Of a stretch of DNA of 7,048 nucleotides, positions 1 through 3,937 are shown one piece after another. Every line of letters begins with the position of its first letter. The stretch's first letter is position 1. The translations under genes and the position numbers were made by a program. The notes beneath the pieces are model-generated. The model was not told the origin of the DNA and did not search any database. It saw only the letters and a list, made by a program, of their open reading frames with translations. This DNA comes from Caryophanales bacterium UBA6259 (GTDB taxonomy: Bacteria; Bacillota; Bacilli; Tepidibacillales; Tepidibacillaceae): NCBI GenBank assembly GCA_002441135.1, contig DJVJ01000025.1:1-7048 (forward strand). Direction: 5' to 3'.

Positions 1-94
1 TTGTCCTTCAATAAAATTGAAGGGCTCGCTTAGCATTACACTGTTTAGTTTTCAAAGAACAATTTCGCGTCACCATCTCGCAGCGACAAATAAT
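1..94 (-). other. rRNA operon leader with boxA-like antitermination element (16S gene beyond window)
   Basis: Read on the minus strand, positions 61-47 give TGTTCTTTGAAAACT, the boxA-like element found in Bacillus rRNA leaders just before 16S, where Nus factors assemble to prevent Rho-dependent and premature termination. A perfect 7-bp hairpin (arms 5-11 and 17-23, 5-nt loop) follows downstream. Another short stem can form just after the P2 start, around 68-86. Two tandem promoters directly upstream support an rRNA leader and not a 16S-23S spacer. No mature rRNA sequence is present, so the identity of the operon is inferred. A similar element also precedes 23S in bacilli, but promoters this close make that less likely. 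Confidence 0.7.
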
Positions 95-124
95 ATCTTA
101 TCATGAAACCACATTACCTGTCAA
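95..124 (-). promoter_or_regulatory. Probable rrn P2 promoter (sigma-A)
   Basis: The minus strand has TTGACA (124-119), an 18-bp spacer and TAAGAT (100-95). A G lies about 8 nt downstream of the -10, which fits the GTP-initiating rRNA promoters of Bacillus. The spacer is one base longer than ideal; GATAAG at 16 bp is an alternative -10. The boxA leader follows at once, which fits the promoter-proximal P2 of a tandem rrn pair. Confidence 0.7.
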
Positions 125-183
125 CATCTTTTTCAAAATAACTTTTGTTGAAAATTGTTTTATTTTGTCGATGTGACTTTTAT

Positions 184-212
184 ATACTATCATGTTTTAT
201 AGTTAATGACAA
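184..212 (-). promoter_or_regulatory. Probable rrn P1 promoter (sigma-A) with A-rich upstream element
   Basis: The minus strand has TTGTCA (212-207), a 17-bp spacer and TAGTAT (189-184). The DNA just upstream (about 213-240 on the minus strand) carries A-tracts that could act as an UP element. It lies about 88 bp upstream of P2, a spacing usual for tandem rrn promoters, and right after the terminator that closes the pbuG unit. Confidence 0.65.
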
Positions 213-243
213 GTCTTTTTCAAATGTTGTTTTTTTCCAAATG

Positions 244-285
244 AAAAAGTCGATAATGATCGCTGGGATCGATTATCGACTTTTA
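244..285 (-). terminator. Strong bidirectional intrinsic terminator between pbuG and the rrn promoters
   Basis: The arms 245-257 and 272-284 form a 13-bp perfect stem (core GTCGATAAT / ATTATCGAC). It extends inward by four more pairs (258-261 with 267-270, one bulged G) around a 5-base loop. On the minus strand the stem is followed by a T-run (248-244), and on the plus strand by another (281-284), so it can work in both directions. It ends pbuG transcription about 150-190 nt past the stop and insulates the rrn promoters. I see no other convincing terminator for pbuG. Confidence 0.85.
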
Positions 286-348
286 TTACACATATCTATG
301 ACATATCATAGGTTCGTATTAATCTCTGCCTATTTCTATATCTACTTT

Positions 349-396
349 AATTTACTCTTCAATCTATTCTTTAATCTATTCTTTAATCTATTCTTT
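349..396. repeat. 12-bp tandem repeat, three perfect copies plus one degenerate
   Basis: The unit AATCTATTCTTT occurs three times without a gap at 361-372, 373-384 and 385-396. A fourth copy at 349-360 matches at 9 of 12 positions, and the array trails off on both sides. It lies in the 3' untranslated region of pbuG, between the stop codon and the terminator. The plus-strand frame through it reads as a monotonous F/N/L repeat with no ribosome binding site, so it is not coding. Function unknown; slippage-prone DNA is the simplest reading. Confidence 0.9.
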
Positions 397-420
397 AATA
401 TAGTTAACAATTATGTTCTT

Positions 421-440
421 CTTCCTATACTTATAGGAAG
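421..440 (-). repeat. Perfect hairpin spanning the pbuG stop codon
   Basis: The inverted repeat CTTCCTAT / ATAGGAAG has 8-bp arms at 421-428 and 433-440 and a 4-nt loop. It covers the last codons and the stop of pbuG. No T-run follows on either strand, so it is a poor intrinsic terminator. It may protect the mRNA 3' end or have no role. Confidence 0.7.
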
Positions 441-1780
441 ATAAATCGTACTACAAACAATACGCCTAAGACATACATTATTGGATGTACTTCTTTCGCT
501 TTTCCAGCAAACACTTTTAATAATGGATAAACGATAAATCCTAAACTAATACCAGTTGCAATACTAAATGTTAATGGCATCATAAGCATTGTAAAGAAAG
601 CTGGAACTGCATCATCGAAATTCTTCCATTCAATTTCCTTAAGACTTGTTGCCATAAGTACTCCAACAATAATTAATGCAGGAGAGGTAATTGCTGCTAC
701 CCCAGCAACAGATTCAATAATTGGGAAGAAAAATAGCGCCAATATAAACATCAATCCTGTAAATACTGCAGTTAGACCTGTACGTCCACCTGCTGCTACA
801 CCAGCTGAAGATTCAATATAGGAAGTGGTTGTGGACGTTCCAAACATCGCCCCAACCATTGTAGCAACAGCATCTGCTGTAAGAGCTCTACCTGCTCTTG
901 GTAACTTATTATCCTTTAAAAGGCCAGCTTGATTGGCAACACCAACTAAAGTTCCAGCAGTATCAAAAAAGTCTACAAATAGGAATGAGAATATAATAGT
1001 GATTACACCCATATTCATTAACCCTTTAAAATCCATTTGCATAAAAGTAGGTTCAACACTTGGAGGTGCAGCAAATACTCCCGCTGGTGTTGCTACAATC
1101 CCAAAAATCCATCCTACAATACCAGTAAGAATCATTCCATAAAAGATTCCACCCTTAACCTGCTTCATCATAAAGAATAAAGTAATAATAATACCAAAGA
1201 AAGTAAGTAGTACCCCCGGGCTTGTTAATGTTCTTGAGAATGCAATAAATGTTCCTGGGTCTGCTACAATAATTTCAGCATTTTTTAATCCAACAAACGC
1301 GATAAATAATCCAATACCAGCTGAAACTGCATGTTTTAAATTTGCAGGAATTGCATTAATAATTGCTTCTCTTATTTTAAATAAGGTTAATAAGAAGAAA
1401 ATTGCTCCAGATACAAAAACTGCTGCTAGCGCTGTTTGCCAAGAAACACCCATGGTTAAGACAACAGTATATGTGAAAAATGCGTTTAATCCCATTCCAG
1501 GTGCTAATGCGATTGGATAATTAGCTAATAGTCCCATTAATAAAGAACCTACTGCTGCAGCTACTGCGGTAGCCACAAAAACGGCACCTAAATCCATCCC
1601 TGCCTCTACCCCTAAAAAGTACGGGTTCACTATTAAAATATAAGCCATCGTTAAAAATGTAGTTACACCTGCTAGTAACTCCGTTTTTACGTTTGTCTTG
1701 TTTGCACTTAACTTAAATAAATTTTCAAGAATACTCTCTTGTTTTCCAACTTCTCTTAAGGCTGCTTCTGTTTTAGCCAT
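431..1780 (-). CDS. pbuG: Hypoxanthine/guanine permease, NCS2 family (AzgA/PbuG type)
   Basis: This is an integral membrane symporter that takes up purine bases (hypoxanthine and guanine in characterised PbuG) for salvage. The product is 449 aa, close to the usual 430-450. It has many hydrophobic segments and a short polar N-terminus ending near residue 32. Family signatures are visible: APGMGLNAFF (93-102) in the substrate region, VDFFDTAGTLVGVA (269-282), and GTSTTTSYIESSAG (314-327), with NCS2 Asp/Glu-rich transport motifs. The ATG at 1780 is chosen because GGAGG lies 8 nt upstream. A longer frame back to a TTG at 1858 would start inside the leader terminator and is rejected. The promoter, PurR operator and guanine riboswitch upstream support a guanine/hypoxanthine substrate over xanthine or adenine. 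Substrate choice is otherwise inferred from family and context. Confidence 0.95.
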   Translation of the reverse strand: MAKTEAALREVGKQESILENLFKLSANKTNVKTELLAGVTTFLTMAYILIVNPYFLGVEAGMDLGAVFVATAVAAAVGSLLMGLLANYPIALAPGMGLNAFFTYTVVLTMGVSWQTALAAVFVSGAIFFLLTLFKIREAIINAIPANLKHAVSAGIGLFIAFVGLKNAEIIVADPGTFIAFSRTLTSPGVLLTFFGIIITLFFMMKQVKGGIFYGMILTGIVGWIFGIVATPAGVFAAPPSVEPTFMQMDFKGLMNMGVITIIFSFLFVDFFDTAGTLVGVANQAGLLKDNKLPRAGRALTADAVATMVGAMFGTSTTTSYIESSAGVAAGGRTGLTAVFTGLMFILALFFFPIIESVAGVAAITSPALIIVGVLMATSLKEIEWKNFDDAVPAFFTMLMMPLTFSIATGISLGFIVYPLLKVFAGKAKEVHPIMYVLGVLFVVRFIFL

Positions 1781-1787
1781 TTTAAAT

Positions 1788-1797
1788 TCCTCCCCTT
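1788..1797 (-). promoter_or_regulatory. Ribosome binding site of pbuG
   Basis: The minus-strand AAGGGGAGGA places GGAGG 8 nt before the ATG at 1780. This site settles the start of pbuG and lies 25 nt past the terminator T-run, so it appears only in transcripts that read through. Confidence 0.9.
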
Positions 1798-1821
1798 GTC
1801 TGTTATTTATAAAAGTAAAAA

Positions 1822-1854
1822 CAAAAAACCTAGATAGAGTTTCTCTACCTAGGT
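1822..1854 (-). terminator. pbuG leader terminator (riboswitch expression platform)
   Basis: On the minus strand ACCTAGGTAGAG (1854-1843) pairs with CTCTATCTAGGT (1839-1828), 12 bp with one G-T pair and a 3-nt AAA loop. A T-run follows (1827-1823). It sits between the guanine aptamer and the pbuG ribosome binding site. When guanine is bound it should form and stop transcription before pbuG. Its 5' arm and the bases just before it are complementary to two parts of the aptamer, which supplies an antiterminator. Confidence 0.85.
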
Positions 1855-1999
1855 ACAAAGGGTCCAGTCAAATCATCATAAAGACGACTTATCCTTAATA
1901 AGATTTAACACATATACTAGAAGAATACATTTCGTACACCGCTGTATGACAGCAAATGCACTCAATTCCCCTTCGTAATATAAGTGGATAAACCTTATT
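1855..1999 (-). other. Long riboswitch linker with duplicated P1 element
   Basis: This is about 145 nt of leader RNA between the aptamer and the terminator. CCCTTTGTA (1862-1854) is complementary to the 3' strand of P1. A second TACGAAGGG (1977-1969) repeats the P1 3' strand exactly. A small hairpin GCTGT-CAT-ACAGC lies at 1953-1941. A 60-codon frame (2077-1895) crosses both linker and aptamer, but has no ribosome binding site and no recognisable product, so I treat this stretch as non-coding. Confidence 0.6.
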
Positions 2000-2074
2000 T
2001 CCCTTCGTAGTCAAGCAATTTATGGTTGCTTGGTAGAGACATCCGAGCCATATTCCCGGACATATACGAAAGAA
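2000..2074 (-). ncRNA. Purine riboswitch aptamer, guanine class, controlling pbuG
   Basis: On the minus strand all parts of the purine aptamer are present. P1 pairs TTCGTA (2070-2065) with TACGAA (2009-2004), extended outward by wobble and GC pairs. P2 pairs TCCGGG (2060-2055) with CTCGGA (2047-2042) around loop AATATGG. J2/3 carries the conserved TCTACC (2037-2032). P3 pairs CAAGCAA (2032-2026) with TTGCTTG (2018-2012) around loop CCATAAA. The two loops hold the GG/CC needed for the kissing contact. The ligand-reading base after P3, in GACTACG, is C (position 2010), which specifies guanine/hypoxanthine; adenine sensors have U there. With the terminator downstream it is predicted to be an OFF switch for the permease when guanine is plentiful. 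Confidence 0.95.
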
Positions 2075-2106
2075 CATTCCGCTATTTAATTGTTCTTCAC
2101 GTTATG

Positions 2107-2135
2107 AGTTTAACAAGGTTTTAACTTCTTGTCAA
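2107..2135 (-). promoter_or_regulatory. pbuG promoter (sigma-A)
   Basis: The minus strand has a perfect TTGACA (2135-2130), a 17-bp spacer and TAAACT (2112-2107). Transcription should begin near 2100, about 25 nt before the aptamer. The PurR operator lies immediately upstream, 9 bp from the -35. Confidence 0.8.
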
Positions 2136-2139
2136 CCTA

Positions 2140-2183
2140 AAATACGAACATTTTTTTAATAAAATAAAATTTTGTTCGGTTAT
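2140..2183. promoter_or_regulatory. PurR operator: two inverted PurBoxes upstream of pbuG
   Basis: PurBox consensus in Bacillus is AWWWCCGAACWWT. Box 1 on the minus strand (2183-2171), ATAACCGAACAAA, matches 12 of 13. Box 2 on the plus strand (2140-2152), AAATACGAACATT, also matches 12 of 13. They are inverted, with 24 bp between the GAAC cores, and end 9 bp before the -35. That geometry agrees with the B. subtilis pur operon control region as I remember it. PurR would repress pbuG when PRPP is low, giving control at initiation in addition to the riboswitch. Confidence 0.8.
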
Positions 2184-2188
2184 TACTC

Positions 2189-3727
2189 CTATTCCCACTC
2201 AATGGTTGAAGGTGGCTTAGAGGTAACATCTAAAACAATGCGATTAACTCCGTCTACTTCATTTACAATCCGATTCGAAATTCTCTCTAATACATCATAA
2301 GGAATTCTTGCCCAATCGGCCGTCATGCCATCGATCGAGGTAACAGCTCTTATTCCAATGGTATGAGCATAGGTTCGAACATCCCCCATCACACCCACAC
2401 TTTTAATATTAGGTAGCACCGTGAAATACTGCCAAATTTCTCGGTCCAAGCCTGCTTTCTTAATTTCTTCACGGAGAATAGCATCTGATTCACGAACCAG
2501 TGTCAATTTTTCTTCTGTAATATCACCAAGTACTCGAATAGCTAGTCCCGGGCCTGGGAACGGTTGTCTCCAAACAATGTCATCAGGAATTCCTAGCTGG
2601 GAACCTACTTTTCTAACCTCATCCTTAAATAACGCATTCAATGGTTCAATTAATAGGAATTCCATATCCTCAGGAAGACCACCTACGTTGTGATGGGATT
2701 TAATTGTTTCCGCTGTGTTGGTTCCACTTTCGATAATATCTGTGTATAAAGTTCCTTGGGCCAAGAAGTCAAAATCACCAATGCTTTTGGATTCTTCTTC
2801 AAAGACGCGAATAAACTCATTGCCGATAATTTTTCTTTTTTGCTCAGGATCATCCACATTATTTAACTTAGAAAGAAAGCGTTCTTTTGCGTCAATTTTG
2901 ATGACATTCATATTGAACTGATGACCAAACGTTTCCATCACACTTTCCGCTTCACCTTTTCGCAGAAGACCATGATCCACAAACATACAGGTTAATTGGT
3001 CACCAATTGCTTGATGAATTAAAACAGCAACAACAGAAGAATCTACTCCACCACTTAATGCGCATAAAACTTTTTTATCGCCAACAGTATCCTGTATTTC
3101 CTTGATCTTATCCTCAATAAAGGTCTCCATACTCCAATTCGGCTCTACCTTACAGACATTAAACACAAAGTTTTTAATCATATCCATTCCATATTCAGTA
3201 TGGCGTACCTCTGGATGAAACTGCACAGCATAAAATTCCTTCTTTGTATTGCTCATCGCAGCAATTGGAGCATGATCTGTACTTGCATCTACCTTAAATC
3301 CTTCTGGCAAATCAATTACACGATCAGAATGACTCATCCAAACCAGCTGATTCTGATCTAAATCATGATAAAGAGGGGAAGAGTTTACAATTTCAATATT
3401 TGCTTTTCCGTATTCTCTAACCTCTGCTTTTTCTACTTTTCCTTTTAATTGATGAGTCATTAGCTGCATTCCGTAGCAAATCCCTAAAATCGGTAATCCT
3501 AATTCATAAATTCTTTGATCTGGAATTGGAGCATTATTTACATAAACACTTGCTGGCCCTCCTGAAAACACAATTCCTTTTGGATTAAGCTTTTTAATTT
3601 CTTCTATTGGTGTATTAAAGGGAATTAACTCACTATACACACCAAGGTCTCTGATTCGTCTTGCAATTAACTGATTGTATTGGCCCCCAAAATCTAGTAC
3701 AGCAATTATCTCTTTTTGTTTATCCAT
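2189..3727 (-). CDS. guaA: GMP synthase (glutamine-hydrolysing)
   Basis: The enzyme converts XMP to GMP using ATP and glutamine, the last step of de novo guanylate synthesis in the cytosol. The 512-aa product matches the usual bacterial length (about 510-525). The N-terminal class I glutamine amidotransferase domain (about 8-190) has the nucleophile Cys84 in GICYGMQ and His171/Glu173 in QFHPEV. The ATP-pyrophosphatase domain has the PP-loop SGGVDSS (225-231). The C-terminal GMP synthase/dimerisation domain carries QPFPGPGLAIRVLG (388-401) and ends in the conserved KPPSTIEWE. The ATG at 3727 is chosen because GGAGG lies 11 nt upstream; the same frame runs 18 codons further to 3781 but lacks a ribosome binding site. 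All key residues are intact. Only 5 nt separate its stop from the PurR operator of pbuG, and I see no separate strong terminator. Confidence 0.98.
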   Translation of the reverse strand: MDKQKEIIAVLDFGGQYNQLIARRIRDLGVYSELIPFNTPIEEIKKLNPKGIVFSGGPASVYVNNAPIPDQRIYELGLPILGICYGMQLMTHQLKGKVEKAEVREYGKANIEIVNSSPLYHDLDQNQLVWMSHSDRVIDLPEGFKVDASTDHAPIAAMSNTKKEFYAVQFHPEVRHTEYGMDMIKNFVFNVCKVEPNWSMETFIEDKIKEIQDTVGDKKVLCALSGGVDSSVVAVLIHQAIGDQLTCMFVDHGLLRKGEAESVMETFGHQFNMNVIKIDAKERFLSKLNNVDDPEQKRKIIGNEFIRVFEEESKSIGDFDFLAQGTLYTDIIESGTNTAETIKSHHNVGGLPEDMEFLLIEPLNALFKDEVRKVGSQLGIPDDIVWRQPFPGPGLAIRVLGDITEEKLTLVRESDAILREEIKKAGLDREIWQYFTVLPNIKSVGVMGDVRTYAHTIGIRAVTSIDGMTADWARIPYDVLERISNRIVNEVDGVNRIVLDVTSKPPSTIEWE

Positions 3728-3737
3728 CGCTGTTTTT

Positions 3738-3745
3738 TCCTCCTT
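3738..3745 (-). promoter_or_regulatory. Ribosome binding site of guaA
   Basis: The minus strand has AAGGAGGA, with 11 nt from GGAGG to the ATG at 3727, slightly long but usual for bacilli. It decides the start against the in-frame upstream ATG at 3781. Confidence 0.85.
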
Positions 3746-3790
3746 TTTAAAATCATTACGTGAAGAAATACAATAAATCATGATAATATA

Positions 3791-3818
3791 ATTATTTCTA
3801 TCTCATTGCCTTTTTAAA
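3791..3818 (-). promoter_or_regulatory. Weak candidate promoter for guaA downstream of the terminator
   Basis: The minus strand has TTTAAA (3818-3813), 16 bp, then AATAAT (3796-3791). Both hexamers are AT-rich and only a fair match to sigma-A. This is the best candidate between the terminator at 3831-3868 and guaA. If it is inactive, guaA depends on the promoter at 3909-3937 and on reading through the terminator. Confidence 0.3.
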
Positions 3819-3830
3819 GGTGAGCTGACT

Positions 3831-3868
3831 AAAAAATAACTAGGAAAGCAGATGTTGCCTTCCTAGTT
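3831..3868 (-). terminator. Strong intrinsic terminator after yebA (or guaA leader attenuator)
   Basis: On the minus strand AACTAGGAAGGCA (3868-3856) pairs with TGCTTTCCTAGTT (3850-3838), 13 bp with one G-T pair and loop ACATC. It is followed by A and six Ts (3837-3831). On the plus strand the last stem bases add a shorter T-run, so weak function that way is possible. It lies 66 bp past the yebA stop. A good promoter lies between yebA and this hairpin, so it may also act inside a guaA leader. Confidence 0.9.
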
Positions 3869-3908
3869 TTATACCACATTTAAATTAGGCCATTTTGATA
3901 TTAGGCTT

Positions 3909-3937
3909 ATTCTAACAATAATCAATCGTAGCGTCAA
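3909..3937 (-). promoter_or_regulatory. Sigma-A-type promoter overlapping the yebA stop codon
   Basis: The minus strand has TTGACG (3937-3932), a 17-bp spacer and TAGAAT (3914-3909), each 5 of 6 to consensus. The -35 includes the TGA stop of the membrane transglutaminase gene. The start would fall near 3902, about 35 nt before the terminator stem and 175 nt before the guaA start. It is the best-scoring promoter by eye in the guaA upstream region. Confidence 0.6.

Noticed and set aside
421..440. Hairpin at the pbuG stop as its terminator
   Set aside because: No T-run follows on the minus strand; the sequence continues with AAGAAC. The terminator at 244-285 is far stronger.
145..444. 99-codon plus-strand frame with repeated FNLFFNL
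   Set aside because: It runs through the rrn promoter P1, the bidirectional terminator and the 12-bp tandem repeat, has no ribosome binding site, and owes its periodic protein to the DNA repeat.
1781..1858. Longer pbuG start at a TTG (26 extra residues)
   Set aside because: It would begin in the leader terminator. The ATG at 1780 has an ideal GGAGG 8 nt upstream and gives the normal family length.
1895..2077. 60-codon minus-strand frame between guaA and pbuG
   Set aside because: It lies across the guanine aptamer and linker, has no ribosome binding site and no recognisable protein features. The RNA structure explains the sequence.
3728..3781. Longer guaA start at an upstream ATG (18 extra residues)
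   Set aside because: There is no ribosome binding site before it, and its codons contain the GGAGG that serves the ATG at 3727. GuaA proteins normally begin close to the amidotransferase domain.
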